Assembly: GCF_902141845.1 (NCBI RefSeq)
Contig: NZ_CABFPH010000010.1
Location: forward strand, 35,028 to 99,027
DNA: 64,000 nt
Direction: 5' to 3'
From: Methylobacterium symbioticum
GTDB lineage: Bacteria; Pseudomonadota; Alphaproteobacteria; Rhizobiales; Beijerinckiaceae
Shown: positions 1 through 10,125 of the stretch, one piece after another
Layout of the letters: each line of letters opens with the position of its first letter
Position numbering within the stretch: the first letter of the stretch is position 1
Notes under the pieces: model-generated
Seen by the model: the letters and a program-made list of their open reading frames with translations, nothing else
Told to the model about the DNA's origin: nothing
Database searches by the model: none
Position numbers and translations under genes: made by a program

Positions 1-1597
1 CACGGCTCTCGGCGAGCGCCACCATGGCGCGGGCGGTGCGGGCGATCATCGCCTCCGCCTCGCTGTGGCGCCGCGTCCAGGAGGCGCTCGCGAGACGGTC
101 GAGGCCGACCGCCTCCGGATCCGAGCCGTAGCGCCAGACCCGGTCGGCCTGGGCGACGGGCAGCATCAGGACGTCGTCGTTGGCAAAGCGCAGGCGCAGC
201 GCCTCCCCGGCCTCCGAGCCCGGTCCCGAGCCGACCGGCTCCAGACCCTCGAAGACGCACAGGCCGTTGTCGCGGTCGACGGCCACGTCGCCGGTGCGCA
301 ACTCCACCTCGCCGAGGGGCAGGGCCGGCCCCCGCGCCTCGGCGGCGCCCGCGTGCTGCCCGTAGAGGTCGGCCGCGGCGAAGACGGCGAGGCCCTGCTC
401 CGGCACCCGGAAGCCCGCCTCGATCGGTGCGGCGAGGGCGACGATCTCGCCAGGCTTGGCGCCCTCGGCCTCCGCCCACCGGCCGATCGGCCGAACCCGG
501 CGCTCGGCGGCGCGCTCGGCCTGCCGGGCAAGGCGGCGCAGGGCGCGCTCGGGACCGGCCAGAACCACGCGCTCGCCGGCCTTCAGGCGCTCGCGCAGCA
601 CCTTGCCGAACGCCGCGTTCGGTCGGCTCTGACGGACGAAGGCCGGCAGCACGAGATCCGCCCCGTCCGCCTCCGTCGCCGCGGCGAGGCGGCGGGCCTT
701 CACGGCCTTCGCCCACGCCTTCGGGTCGAGATAGAGCCCGTCCGGCTCGTGCGGGGCGCCGCCGCTCTCGCGCCCGTCGGCGATCTGCTCGAAGAAGGCC
801 TGGGCGCGAGCCTCGACGCCGGCCTCGACGACGAGGCGGCCATCCGGGATGCAGTCGAGCAGAGCCGTCAGGGTCGGGTAGAACCGCGCGAGCCGGTGCT
901 CCTGGCCGGTGAAGGGCCGCAGGCGCTCCTCGGAGCCCGGCGCGAGGATGATCTCGGTGGCGGGATCGATCACCAGATGGTCGGTCTCGTCGCGCGAGCG
1001 CTGCGAGACCGGATCGTAGGCGCGGATGCTGGCGACCCGTCCCCCCTCGTGCTCGACCCGGCAGGGCAGCGGCGCGGCGGCGGGAAAGACGTCGAGGGTG
1101 CGCCCGCGGATCGCGAATTCGCCGGGCTCGTCTACCCGGTCGTCGAGGATGTAGCCGAGGCGGGTGAGCGCCGCGCTCATGGCCTCGGCCTCGATCCGGT
1201 CGCCGACGCGGATCTCGACGCGGGCGTCGGCCCAGGTCTCCGGCGGCGGCACGCGCTGGATCAGGGCCGGCGCCGTGGTGAGCAGGATGCCGGGCAGATT
1301 GTCCCGGTCGGTCAGCCAGCGCAGCACGCCGGCCCGTGCGCCCATGACGCCGCGCGAGGGCGAGGCACGATCGAAGGGCAGGCAGTCCCAGGCCGGGAAG
1401 ACGGCGACGGTCAGGGCGGGATCGAGGGCCCGCAGGATCGCGGCGATGGCCTCCAGCCGGTGCTCGTCGCGGGCGATGTGGACGAGGGGGCGGCTCCGTT
1501 CGGCGAGCCCCAGCAAGGCCACCGCCAGGGCGCCGGTCGGCACCAGCGGCGCCTCCGTCTCGGGGGTCCGGTCCGCACTCGCTCTGCGCTTGGCCAT
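1..1597 (-). CDS. Mfd-like (transcription-repair coupling factor paralogue) helicase, N-terminal part
   Basis: About 532 N-terminal residues are present; the C-terminal helicase motor lies beyond the left edge. The protein starts MAKRRASADR and contains the UvrB-like platform typical of Mfd (segments such as FPAWDCLPFDRASPS, then GEFAIRGRTLDVFP). Near the edge is a CarD/RNA-polymerase-interaction-like segment (LRFANDDVLMLPVAQADRVWRYGS). In canonical Mfd that segment opens with a histidine-containing motif such as HLEHGVGRY or HADHGIGRF; here it reads AVDRDNGLCVF. I therefore read it as the Mfd paralogue annotated as a DEAD/DEAH helicase in some Alphaproteobacteria rather than mfd itself, an inference from family memory. 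It lies downstream of gapR on the same strand. Confidence 0.7.
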   Translation of the reverse strand, partial: MAKRRASADRTPETEAPLVPTGALAVALLGLAERSRPLVHIARDEHRLEAIAAILRALDPALTVAVFPAWDCLPFDRASPSRGVMGARAGVLRWLTDRDNLPGILLTTAPALIQRVPPPETWADARVEIRVGDRIEAEAMSAALTRLGYILDDRVDEPGEFAIRGRTLDVFPAAAPLPCRVEHEGGRVASIRAYDPVSQRSRDETDHLVIDPATEIILAPGSEERLRPFTGQEHRLARFYPTLTALLDCIPDGRLVVEAGVEARAQAFFEQIADGRESGGAPHEPDGLYLDPKAWAKAVKARRLAAATEADGADLVLPAFVRQSRPNAAFGKVLRERLKAGERVVLAGPERALRRLARQAERAAERRVRPIGRWAEAEGAKPGEIVALAAPIEAGFRVPEQGLAVFAAADLYGQHAGAAEARGPALPLGEVELRTGDVAVDRDNGLCVFEGLEPVGSGPGSEAGEALRLRFANDDVLMLPVAQADRVWRYGSDPEAVGLDRLASASWTRRHSEAEAMIARTARAMVALAESR

Positions 1598-1623
1598 GGG
1601 GGATCTTGGGATCACGCTCGCAC

Positions 1624-1657
1624 GGGGCGTCCGCCGCTCGCCTGCGGCGGACGCCCC
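1624..1657. terminator. Strong GC hairpin between gapR and the Mfd-like gene
   Basis: A perfect 13-bp inverted repeat (arms GGGGCGTCCGCCG and its complement) encloses an 8-nt loop. It sits between the stop of gapR and the start of the helicase gene, both on the minus strand. No T-run follows on the minus strand, so it may be an attenuator, an RNA-stabilising stem or a Rho-assisted end rather than a classical intrinsic terminator. Confidence 0.4.
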
Positions 1658-1771
1658 GAAAGGGGTCTGCTTCGAGAACCCGCGAGCCCGCATCCGGCTC
1701 CGCCTTCCGCGGAGCTGTCCCCGGATTTTCGCTCAGACGCCTGACTCAGGCGCCTCGGTCAGGCGGCTTGC

Positions 1772-2065
1772 TCAGGCGGCCTGCGCGACCGGATGGGCGA
1801 CCGGCGCGGGGCTCGGCGCGTCCATGGCGCGGAGATAGAGGTCGAGCAGCGTCTCCTGCTCGTCGCGCTCGTCCTTGTCCTGCTTGCGCAGCTTCAGGAT
1901 CTCCTTGAGCACCTTCACGTCGAGACCCTCGCCCTTCGCCTCGGCGAAGATCTCCTTCTTGGTCTCCATCAGGTCCTTGATCTCCTCGTCGAGGCGCTCG
2001 ATGCGCTCGATGATGGAGCGGATGCGGTCGCCTGCGACGCCCACGGTGTCGGTCGTGTCGGACAT
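1772..2065 (-). CDS. gapR: GapR/DUF2312 nucleoid-associated protein
   Basis: A 97-residue, charged, coiled-coil-rich protein starting MSDTTDTVGV. The central part (RIRSIIERIERLDEEIKDL, then KGEGLDVKVLKEILKLR) is the DUF2312 signature. In Caulobacter, GapR binds AT-rich overtwisted DNA ahead of replication and transcription machinery and supports replication and cell division. The start is set by an AAGGAG ribosome binding site seven bases upstream of ATG; an upstream in-frame start would add ten residues without such a site. It is divergent from a small unknown gene across a relatively AT-rich gap, which could be a self-binding target. Confidence 0.9.
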   Translation of the reverse strand: MSDTTDTVGVAGDRIRSIIERIERLDEEIKDLMETKKEIFAEAKGEGLDVKVLKEILKLRKQDKDERDEQETLLDLYLRAMDAPSPAPVAHPVAQAA

Positions 2066-2304
2066 GCTCACTCCTTGGCTGATCCGGGCCGGCACCCTCG
2101 CGGATCAGGGTCAACGGAGGGTTAAGCACCCGCACCGAACAGGCGCCTGTGCGGAAGCCAGGCCCCAAGTGATTGACAGGATTGAAACTCCGTTTTCCGG
2201 CGCGTATTCTCGGCCCGTTGAGCAATAACGAGTCCAGTCTTAATCGTAACAAATGTTGATCTCGGGCCGACTTTGAGCGCCGGGATATCCATGCTTCGGG
2301 GTGC
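2066..2304. promoter_or_regulatory. Divergent, locally AT-rich intergenic region
   Basis: A 239-bp gap separates gapR (minus) from the next gene (plus). The part around 2185-2265 is markedly lower in GC than its surroundings and includes a perfect TTGACA hexamer at 2173-2178, but no convincing -10 at 17 bp. It presumably holds promoters for both genes. Confidence 0.3.
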
Positions 2305-2691
2305 GTGACGACGATGATGGAGGGTGAGGTGGACGGCGAGCGTCTCTCTGAGGTGTCCAGGCTCGCGGACGTCCTGGCGGATCAGGTTCTGCGCGAGAGC
2401 ATGATCGGCGAGACGTCGATGACCAAGCTGACCGCGCTCGGCAAGGCGGCGCTGCTGCTGCAGGACTACGACCAGCCCGTGCCGGACCTCGTCGTCGACG
2501 TGCTCACACGCGCCACCCAAGGGGACGACGAGGGCGAGGACGGGGCGGAGACCGGGCCGCGGGACGGGGCGGACGGCCGGGATTCCTTCGACGTGAGCGA
2601 TCTCGGCATGGGCGAGGATCCCGAGGGCCGCGACGCGCGCCCGCGCCTGCTGCCGCGCCTGATGCAGTCCCTGCGCCTGCCGCGCGGCTGA
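2305..2691 (+). CDS. Conserved-looking hypothetical protein
   Basis: I do not recognise this 128-residue protein. It reads from GTG with alternative ATG starts at 2314 and 2317; none has a strong ribosome binding site. The N-terminal half is helical (SRLADVLADQVLRESMIGET, then KLTALGKAALLLQDYDQPVPDLVVDVL). The second half is acidic and low-complexity (GDDEGEDGAE) and ends in a basic tail (LLPRLMQSLRLPRG). No signal peptide or membrane segment is seen. Codon use matches neighbouring genes. A short hairpin (7-bp arms, 2692-2711) directly follows the stop and could end the transcript. Confidence 0.55.
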   Translation: MTTMMEGEVDGERLSEVSRLADVLADQVLRESMIGETSMTKLTALGKAALLLQDYDQPVPDLVVDVLTRATQGDDEGEDGAETGPRDGADGRDSFDVSDLGMGEDPEGRDARPRLLPRLMQSLRLPRG

Positions 2692-2965
2692 GAGCCCGGT
2701 CGCGCGGGCTCGTCCGCTCGCCAGGCGGCGATCCGGCCGTGAGGTCGTGGATGGGACGCGGCAGTCGGGAAAGCCGCTTCCGATCCCGCAGTGGCCGCAC
2801 CGGGACTGCTCCTGCGCTATGCAAGTCCCGCCCGACCTCACGGCAATGCGCGGACCTTTTGTGCAGACGGGCCGTCAAGTCCTGCGCCAGGTTTGACCGC
2901 CGGGCGCCGATGGCTACCCTCGTGTCCGGCGGCCCGAAGGGCCTGCCGGCGTGAGCGAGGTGGCG

Positions 2966-4068
<1,103 letters not shown>

Positions 4069-4069
<1 letters not shown>

Positions 4070-4803
4070 TGACGGCTCTCGCAACGGACGGGCCCGCCGG
4101 CCACCGCGACGCGCAGGGGCGCCACGGCGCCGTGACGCTGCCGGCGCGGCCCGAGCCGATCGCCTTCGATCCCGCGGCCACGGCGCTGATCGTGGTGGAC
4201 ATGCAGAACGCCTACGCGACGGCGGGCGGCTATCTCGACCGCGCCGGCTTCGACGTCTCGCGGACCGGCCCGGTGATCGCGCAGATCGGCCGCGCGGTCG
4301 CGGCGGCGCGGGCGGCCGGGATCACCGTGCTGTGGTTCCAGAACGGCTGGGACCCGGATTATGTGGAGGCGGGCGGGCCCGGCTCGCCGAACTGGTACAA
4401 GTCGAACGCCCTCAAGACCATGCGCCGCCAGCCGGAGAGGAACGAGCGCCTGCTCGCCCGCGGCACCTGGGACTACGCCCTCGTCGACGCGCTGAAGCCG
4501 GCGCCCGGCGACATCGTGATGGGCAAGCCGCGCTATTCCGGCTTCTACAACACGCCGCTCGATTCCACGCTGCGGGCGCGGGGCATCCGCACCCTCGTCT
4601 TCACCGGCATCGCCACCAATGTCTGCGTGGAATCGACCCTGCGCGACGGCTTCTTCCTCGAATATTTCGGGATCGTCCTCGCCGACGCCACCCATCAGGC
4701 CGGCCCGCCGAGCCTGCAGGAGGGCGCGCTCCTCAACATCGAGACCTTCTTCGGCTGGGTCTCGGACGTGGCCGCCTTCGAGGCCGCGCTCGCGCCCCGC
4801 TGA
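4069..4803 (+). CDS. rutB: Ureidoacrylate amidohydrolase RutB
   Basis: Isochorismatase-fold cysteine hydrolase of 244 residues that processes (peroxy)ureidoacrylate in the Rut pathway. Visible family features are the early Asp region [13 protein letters not shown], the conserved Lys region [15 protein letters not shown] and the nucleophile region [19 protein letters not shown]. The start ATG overlaps the rutA stop in a TGATG arrangement, which indicates translational coupling. The first 25 residues are a variable extension before the domain. Confidence 0.93.
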
Positions 4804-4834
4804 ACCCCATCCCTCACCGCGAGTCCTGAGACCC

Positions 4835-5254
4835 ATGCCCAAATCCGTCGTGATCCCGCCCGGCACCGGCAAGCCGCTGGCGCCCTACGTGCCCGGCACG
4901 CTGGCCGACGGCATCCTCTACGTCTCCGGCACGCTGCCTCTCGATGCCGAGGCGAATGTCGTGCATGCGGGCGACGCCGCCGCGCAGACCCGGCACGTGC
5001 TCGAGACCATCAAGGGCGTCGTCGAGGCCGCAGGCGGCACGATGGACGACGTGACCTTCAACCACGTCTTCCTCAAGGATTGGGCCGATTACGGCGCCAT
5101 CAATGGCGTCTATGCGGAATATTTCCCGGGCGACAAGCCGGCGCGCTACTGCATCCAGTGCGGCCTCGTGAAGCCCGACGCCCTCGTCGAGATCGCCTCG
5201 GTGGCGCATGTGGGCAAGCCGGTCGGCGCGCTGAACATCGGCAGCAGCGTCTGA
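4835..5254 (+). CDS. rutC: RutC, Rid-family 3-aminoacrylate deaminase
   Basis: A 139-residue YjgF/YER057c/UK114 (Rid) family protein. The Rut-family member is proposed to deaminate or detoxify 3-aminoacrylate. Sequence evidence includes [20 protein letters not shown], the core [21 protein letters not shown] and the C-terminal [18 protein letters not shown]. It is slightly longer than E. coli RutC at both ends. It sits 31 bp after rutB and its stop overlaps the rutD start. Confidence 0.93.
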   Translation: MPKSVVIPPGTGKPLAPYVPGTLADGILYVSGTLPLDAEANVVHAGDAAAQTRHVLETIKGVVEAAGGTMDDVTFNHVFLKDWADYGAINGVYAEYFPGDKPARYCIQCGLVKPDALVEIASVAHVGKPVGALNIGSSV

Positions 5255-6027
5255 TGGGCCTCTTCCACGAGGTCCGGGGGACCGGCGCCCGCGCCGTCCT
5301 GCTCTCGCCGGGCCTCGGAGGCTCCGCCGGCTATTTCGCGCCGCAGCTGCCGGTGCTGGAGCCGCGCTTCCGCACCCTTCTCTACGACCATCGCGGCACC
5401 GGCCGTTCCGGAGGCGTCCTGGAGCCCGGCCACGACATCGCCGCCATGGCTCGCGACGCGCTCGCAGTGCTCGACGCGCACGGCATCGCGCAGGCCGATA
5501 TCGTGGGCCACGCCATCGGCGGCCTGATCGGCCTGCAGCTCGCCCACGACCATCCGGAGCGCGTCGGGCGCCTCGTCCTCGTGAATGCCTGGGACGCCAT
5601 GGACCCGGCGACCCGCCGCTGCTTTTCCGCGCGCAAGGCCCTCCTCACCGCGGTCGGTGCCGAGGCCTTCATCCGCGCGCAGGCGATCTTCCTCTACCCC
5701 GCGCCCTGGATCTCGCAGAACGGCGACCGGCTCGCCGCCGACGAGGCGCACGCGCTGGCCCATTTCCCCGGCGCCGGGACCGTGCTCGCCCGGATCGCGG
5801 CGGCCGAGGCCTTCGACGCGTCGGGCTGGATCGGGGCGATCCCGCACGAGACCCTGGTGATGGCCGCGCGCGACGACGTGCTCGTGCCGGCCACCGTCTC
5901 GGAGCGCCTCGCCCGCGCCCTGCCGCATGGCCGGCTCGACCTGACCGCCGAGGGCGGCCACGCCCACAGCATCACCCGCACCGAGCGCTTCAACCGGGCG
6001 CTGCTCGACTTCCTCGACCGGCCCTGA
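5254..6027 (+). CDS. rutD: RutD, alpha/beta-fold aminoacrylate hydrolase
   Basis: A 257-residue alpha/beta hydrolase. The nucleophile elbow reads GHAIGG, with Ala in place of Ser; E. coli RutD likewise has GHALG, so this is a family trait rather than decay. Further matches are [13 protein letters not shown] and the C-terminal histidine region EGGHAHSI. RutD is thought to speed aminoacrylate hydrolysis to malonic semialdehyde. ATG overlaps the rutC stop. No rutE, rutF (flavin reductase) or rutG (transporter) follows within the window. Confidence 0.92.
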   Translation: MGLFHEVRGTGARAVLLSPGLGGSAGYFAPQLPVLEPRFRTLLYDHRGTGRSGGVLEPGHDIAAMARDALAVLDAHGIAQADIVGHAIGGLIGLQLAHDHPERVGRLVLVNAWDAMDPATRRCFSARKALLTAVGAEAFIRAQAIFLYPAPWISQNGDRLAADEAHALAHFPGAGTVLARIAAAEAFDASGWIGAIPHETLVMAARDDVLVPATVSERLARALPHGRLDLTAEGGHAHSITRTERFNRALLDFLDRP

Positions 6028-6076
6028 ACCGATCCGGCCGGTTGAGCCGGGCGCGGGGGCGCGCTAGGCCAGCGCC

Positions 6077-7162
6077 ATGGCCGACGCGTCCGCTTCCCCT
6101 TCCGCCCGCCCGGAGCCGATCCCGCTCACCGTGCTCACCGGCTTCCTCGGCGCCGGCAAGACCACGCTGCTGAACCGCCTGCTCGCCGACCCGGCGCTCG
6201 CCGACACGGTGGTGATCGTCAACGAGTTCGGCGAGATCGGCCTCGACCACCTGCTGATCGAGCGCGTGGACGAGGACATGGTCCTGCTCGGCGCCGGCTG
6301 CCTGTGCTGCACCGTGCGCGGCGACCTGATCGCGACCCTGGAAGACCTGCTGCGCAAGCGCGACAACGGCCGCATCGCGCCCTTCCGCCGCGTGGTGATC
6401 GAGACCACCGGCCTCGCCGATCCGGCGCCGATCCTGCACGCGCTGATCTACCATCCCTATCTCGTGCTGCGCTATCGCCTGCAGGCGGTGGTGACCGTCG
6501 TCGATGCGGTGAACGGCGCCCTAACCCTCGACGCGCATGCGGAAGCCGTGCGGCAAGTCGCGGTCGCAGACCGGATCGTCCTCGCCAAGCAAGACCTCGC
6601 TGGGGATACGGCGCCCCTGCGCGCCCGCCTCGCCGGCCTGAACCCAGCCGCCGCGATCGAGCCGCCGGAGGCGCCGGCCGACACGCTGCTCGGCGGCCTG
6701 TTCGGCCTCGATGGCAAGGCGGCGGATGTGCGCACCTGGCTCGGCGCCGTGAACGAGGACGAGCCCGCGCCGGGCCACGACCCGAACCGGCACGACGCGG
6801 CGATCCGCGCCTTCGCGCTGGCGAGCGAGCGGCCGGTGCCGCGGGCGACCTTCGAGATGTTCCTCGATCTCCTGCGCGCCAATCACGGGCCGAAGCTGCT
6901 GCGTCTCAAGGGCCTCGTGGCACTTGCCGAGGATCCCGACCGGCCAGTGGTGGTACACGGCGTCCAGCACGTGGTTCACGCCCCCGTCACCCTGCCCGCT
7001 TGGCCGGATGCGGACCGGACCTCGCGCCTCGTCTTGATCGTGCGCGACCTCGACCCGTCCTTCGTAGCCCGCCTGTGGGACGCCTTCCTCGGGCGGCCCC
7101 GTCCCGACGCGCCCGACGCGGCAGCGCTCACCGACAACCCGCTCGCGATCCCGGGAGGTTAA
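6077..7162 (+). CDS. COG0523 (CobW/ZNG1-type) metal-chaperone GTPase
   Basis: A 361-residue G3E GTPase. Walker A GFLGAGKT lies at residues 22-29, followed by NEFGEIGLD, the family metal-binding CLCC motif at 75-78 (GAGCLCCTVRG) and the Walker B-type IETTGLADP. The C-terminal half has the CobW_C domain. Such proteins deliver Zn, Co or Fe to client enzymes. The histidine-rich linker of some CobW proteins is reduced to GHDPNRHD. It begins 49 bp after rutD on the same strand, so it may be co-transcribed with the pyrimidine pathway, although no metalloenzyme client is encoded beside it. The exact metal cannot be told. Confidence 0.85.
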   Translation: MADASASPSARPEPIPLTVLTGFLGAGKTTLLNRLLADPALADTVVIVNEFGEIGLDHLLIERVDEDMVLLGAGCLCCTVRGDLIATLEDLLRKRDNGRIAPFRRVVIETTGLADPAPILHALIYHPYLVLRYRLQAVVTVVDAVNGALTLDAHAEAVRQVAVADRIVLAKQDLAGDTAPLRARLAGLNPAAAIEPPEAPADTLLGGLFGLDGKAADVRTWLGAVNEDEPAPGHDPNRHDAAIRAFALASERPVPRATFEMFLDLLRANHGPKLLRLKGLVALAEDPDRPVVVHGVQHVVHAPVTLPAWPDADRTSRLVLIVRDLDPSFVARLWDAFLGRPRPDAPDAAALTDNPLAIPGG

Positions 7163-7505
7163 GGCGCAGTCCCGTAGACGGGCCCACCAGTCTGGTGCGG
7201 GGCCGACACGGCTCGGGGCCGCGAATCCTGGCGCCAGGATGATACGCAGCCGTGCGCGAGCGACTTCGGCCGAGATGCCCACGCGATGACTGAATTCCCG
7301 GGAATACATATCGCACTTTGCCAGAAAATATTCGACGGCATATGATTAAATACAATCCCTGAAGTTCGAAAACTCTATTCACACAGAATTGGCCCGATCC
7401 ATGCTTCGCGAATACGCGGGCGCCATGTTGCGTTCGGCGTAGGGCCGCCGGGATTCAAGTCGCTTCGCGGGCTGGCCGAGAGATATTGCTCGCCCGGAGC
7501 CTGCC
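7163..7505. other. AT-richer intergenic region
   Basis: A 343-bp stretch without a convincing gene. The part from about 7290 to 7400 is clearly lower in GC than the rest of the window. A perfect 16-bp palindrome lies at 7225-7240. Short open frames here have atypical codon use. It probably contains the promoter of the acyltransferase gene, or marks an old insertion or deletion junction. Confidence 0.4.
7225..7240. repeat. Perfect 16-bp palindrome
   Basis: ATCCTGGCGCCAGGAT is its own reverse complement. It lies 63 bp after the stop of the COG0523 GTPase gene and could be a regulator-binding site or transcript-end stem. No T-run follows. Confidence 0.4.
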
Positions 7506-8666
7506 GTGACCAGCCCTGCCCTATCCAGCCGCCTACCCGCCGAGCCGGAACTCTCCGGCCTGCGCGCCTTCGCTCTGCTAATCGTGGTCTCCGGCCATTT
7601 CGTGCAGCGGGTCGACCGCTTCAACCCGCAGGCCACGCCCGAGGGCCGGTCAATGGTGCTGGAGGCCTTCGCCGCCCCGGCGGCGGGGGTCTACCTCTTC
7701 TTCGCGATCAGCGGCTACCTGATCGCCCGTGCGCTCGCCGCGGAGCGGCCCTGGGGCGGAGGTCACGTCCCGCTACGCTTCCTGGCACGCCGGGTGGTGC
7801 GGATCGCGCCGCCCTACTGCATCGTGCTGCTGGTGACGTTTCTGCTGGTCGCCGCGGCCGGTCTGGAGCCGCCCCGGCTCAACCTGTTCGCGAACCGGCC
7901 GCATGCCCTCGGGGAGAGTTTGGCGGCGAGCCTCACCTACCTGCATGGGCTCCTCTACGGCACCTTCCCGCGCCTGTTCCCGCCGGGCTGGACGCTGGAG
8001 GTGGAGATGCAGTTCTACCTGCTGGCGCCGCTCTTCTGCCTCGCGGTTTGGCGGGCCGGCACCCGGTTCGGACTTGGGGCGACCACGGCATTCGCCCTCG
8101 GGGCGAGCGGGATGCTGGCGCTCGCGGCTCTGGCCTCGGGCATCGACAACCTGCACCAGTCGATCCTGCCGTACGCACCGCTGTTCCTGCTCGGCATCCT
8201 CGCCCACGCGGTGCGCGGATCGGGATGGCTGCCACGCTCCCCCGTCACCGCCGCCCTCGGCTGGCCGGCGCTGGCCGCCTTCGTGCTGCTCCAGCCCTTC
8301 GTGGACGGCCAAGGCAGCGAGACCGCACTGCGCATGCTGCTGATCGCCCTGATGTTCGCCTCGCTCGCCAGCGGGCGCGGCTCGTTCCGCGCGGCCTGCA
8401 CCGCGCCGATCCTGGTGCAGATCGGTTTGGTGTCCTACTCGGCCTATCTGGTCCATCTCCAGATCCTGCACGTCACGGCAGCCGGCGTCGCCCGCACCTT
8501 CGGCGCGATGCCGCTGCCTTCCGCGCTCCTCGTCAACGCCGCCATCGGGCTGCCGCTGACCGCCATGGCGGCGCTCCTCATGTTCCGGGGCATCGAGCGA
8601 CCGTTCCAGCGGATCAGCCGCAGCCTGCACGGCCAAGGGGCGGAGCGCCTCGTGCGGCAGGACTGA
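7506..8666 (+). CDS. Acyltransferase 3 (OafA/YrhL-type) membrane protein
   Basis: A 386-residue polytopic inner-membrane acyltransferase. Family features are the early histidine motif in VVSGHFVQRVDRF, the GVYLFFAISGYLIARAL helix, the FLARRVVRIAPPYCIVLLV arginine motif and about ten hydrophobic segments. Members transfer acetyl, succinyl or other acyl groups to surface sugars or lipids. The target cannot be inferred because no glycan genes flank it. It starts from GTG. The preceding AT-richer gap suggests the locus may be accessory. Confidence 0.85.
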   Translation: MTSPALSSRLPAEPELSGLRAFALLIVVSGHFVQRVDRFNPQATPEGRSMVLEAFAAPAAGVYLFFAISGYLIARALAAERPWGGGHVPLRFLARRVVRIAPPYCIVLLVTFLLVAAAGLEPPRLNLFANRPHALGESLAASLTYLHGLLYGTFPRLFPPGWTLEVEMQFYLLAPLFCLAVWRAGTRFGLGATTAFALGASGMLALAALASGIDNLHQSILPYAPLFLLGILAHAVRGSGWLPRSPVTAALGWPALAAFVLLQPFVDGQGSETALRMLLIALMFASLASGRGSFRAACTAPILVQIGLVSYSAYLVHLQILHVTAAGVARTFGAMPLPSALLVNAAIGLPLTAMAALLMFRGIERPFQRISRSLHGQGAERLVRQD

Positions 8667-8774
8667 CCCTCGGCATCGTCCTTGAAACGCTGGCCCTGCG
8701 GAGCGCGCTCGGACGCCCGACTGTCCCGGAACGGGACACGAACCGGACAGGGCGAGCAGAGTTTGGACGGGGCG

Positions 8775-9617
8775 ATGGCGCGACGCTTCACACTGATCCA
8801 GGGTGGACTCTCGGAGCCGCCCTCCCTGAACCCGGCCGCCGAGGCACCGAGGGCACCGCTCGCCGTCGACCTGCGGGGCGCGCTGGCCGTCGACGGTGAG
8901 GCGGTCGCGGCCTGGCGAGCCCTGATGACCCGGACCGGGAGCGGCGACCCGTTCCAGGATCCCGACTTTCTGCTCACGGCGGCGCAGCATCAATCCGCCG
9001 GGCAGCAGATCGCCTTCGCCCTGGTCTGGCACCGGCCGGCCAGCGGCCCGAACACCCTGCACGGCATGCTGCCCCTGCGGATCGCGAGGCCTCTGCTCGC
9101 CCGGGATCGCGCCCATCTCTGGCGCCCACCCGGCCTGCCGGGCCCGGCACCCCTCATCGAGCCGGAGCGCGCGGGCGCGATCGTGGCGGCGGTGCGGATC
9201 CGCCTCGGCGCGCTCGCCCGCCCGGTCGAGCTCGATGGGGACCCGGCCCTATTGCGCCAGGACCGTCCTCCGGCGCAGGCCGGCGGCCACGCCATCCGGC
9301 GCCGCGGCATCCCGCCGGCCAGCCTGCTCGGCATTCGCCCGGACGGCTACCGGCCGCCGCGCGTCGAGCATGTCCGCGACCCGGCACAGGTGCGCGACGC
9401 CGTCGAGACCTTCCTCGCCCTCGACGCGCGCACGGCGCGGCGGCCGATCATCGCCGATCCGGCGGAGGCCGCGATGGTGCGGGTGGTCTCGCGCCTGTTC
9501 GCGCGGCGGCGGCAGATCAGCGTCGAACTGGCGCGCAGCGGGGGCACGGTGGTGGCGGGCACCCTGCATCTCGGCAGCGGCCCCCGCGCCGTGGCGTGGC
9601 GCCACGCGGCCGACTGA
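8775..9617 (+). CDS. GNAT/BioF2-like acyltransferase-related protein
   Basis: A 280-residue protein starting MARRFTLIQGG. The segment DPFQDPDFLLTAAQ followed by FALVWHRPASGPNTLHGMLPLRIARPL resembles the N-terminal half of GNAT_BioF2/CelD-type acyltransferases. The second half has long helices and an Arg-rich patch and no clear acetyl-CoA loop. I am unsure of enzymatic activity. It follows the acyltransferase-3 gene on the same strand by 108 bp and is convergent with the HPr gene. Confidence 0.55.
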   Translation: MARRFTLIQGGLSEPPSLNPAAEAPRAPLAVDLRGALAVDGEAVAAWRALMTRTGSGDPFQDPDFLLTAAQHQSAGQQIAFALVWHRPASGPNTLHGMLPLRIARPLLARDRAHLWRPPGLPGPAPLIEPERAGAIVAAVRIRLGALARPVELDGDPALLRQDRPPAQAGGHAIRRRGIPPASLLGIRPDGYRPPRVEHVRDPAQVRDAVETFLALDARTARRPIIADPAEAAMVRVVSRLFARRRQISVELARSGGTVVAGTLHLGSGPRAVAWRHAAD

Positions 9618-9635
9618 AACGCCCGGCGGGGACGC

Positions 9636-9953
9636 CTACTCGTCCTCGCCGAACCGGTTGGCGAGGAGCGCCTCGATCGCATCGAGGCAGGCCTCGGCAT
9701 CGGTCCCGGCGGCGGTGACGGCGACCGAGGTACCCTGGGCCGCGCCGAGCGTGAGCAGGCCCATGATCGAGCGCCCGCCAACCGTCTCGCCAGCCCGGGT
9801 CACGGTCACGGCAGCGTCGAAGCGCTCGACGGTCTGAACGAATTTCGCCGAGGCCCGCGCGTGCAGGCCGCGTCGGTTGATGATCGGCAGGGTTCGCAGG
9901 AAGCCGCCTTCGGGGACCGGCGGATCGTCGTCCGTCTCGAAGAGATCGTCCAT
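9636..9953 (-). CDS. HPr-family phosphocarrier protein of the regulatory PTS
   Basis: A 105-residue HPr. The phosphorylatable histidine is His31 in INRRGLHARASAKFV, and the regulatory Ser62 is in GGRSIMGLL, the target of HPr kinase. An acidic N-terminal extension of about 16 residues precedes the HPr fold. In Alphaproteobacteria this protein takes phosphate from EI-Ntr and passes it to EIIA proteins. It is the last gene of the chvI-chvG-hprK-EIIA-HPr cluster, so it probably signals nitrogen/carbon state instead of importing sugars. Confidence 0.93.
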   Translation of the reverse strand: MDDLFETDDDPPVPEGGFLRTLPIINRRGLHARASAKFVQTVERFDAAVTVTRAGETVGGRSIMGLLTLGAAQGTSVAVTAAGTDAEACLDAIEALLANRFGEDE

Positions 9954-10125
9954 CGGCAGGCGGCGTCTCGCTCGTTAGCTTGCCGGGCAGGGCTCGTCCC
10001 GCCTCGGCAGACGGATCTCGGCCGTCCTGGAACGTGCGTAGCGGTTTCGAGGCTGAGACGGAAGTCTTTTGCGGATCCCGGGGTCGATGCGCCGGGGCGA
10101 CCTCACGGGCAAGGCTACTTCGGGG

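Noticed and set aside
65..1744. Long open frame on the plus strand opposite the Mfd-like gene
   Set aside because: It is a GC-rich shadow; the minus strand has clear Mfd-like domains while the plus translation is low-complexity Arg/Gly/Ala/Asp.
2692..2950. RutR operator or sigma-54 promoter before rutA
   Set aside because: Only a TTGACC half-site is present, and no GG-N10-GC pair with proper flanks was found.
5254..6027. RutD as an inactivated hydrolase because of GHAIGG
   Set aside because: The Ala at the nucleophile position is also found in the E. coli enzyme, so it is normal for the family.
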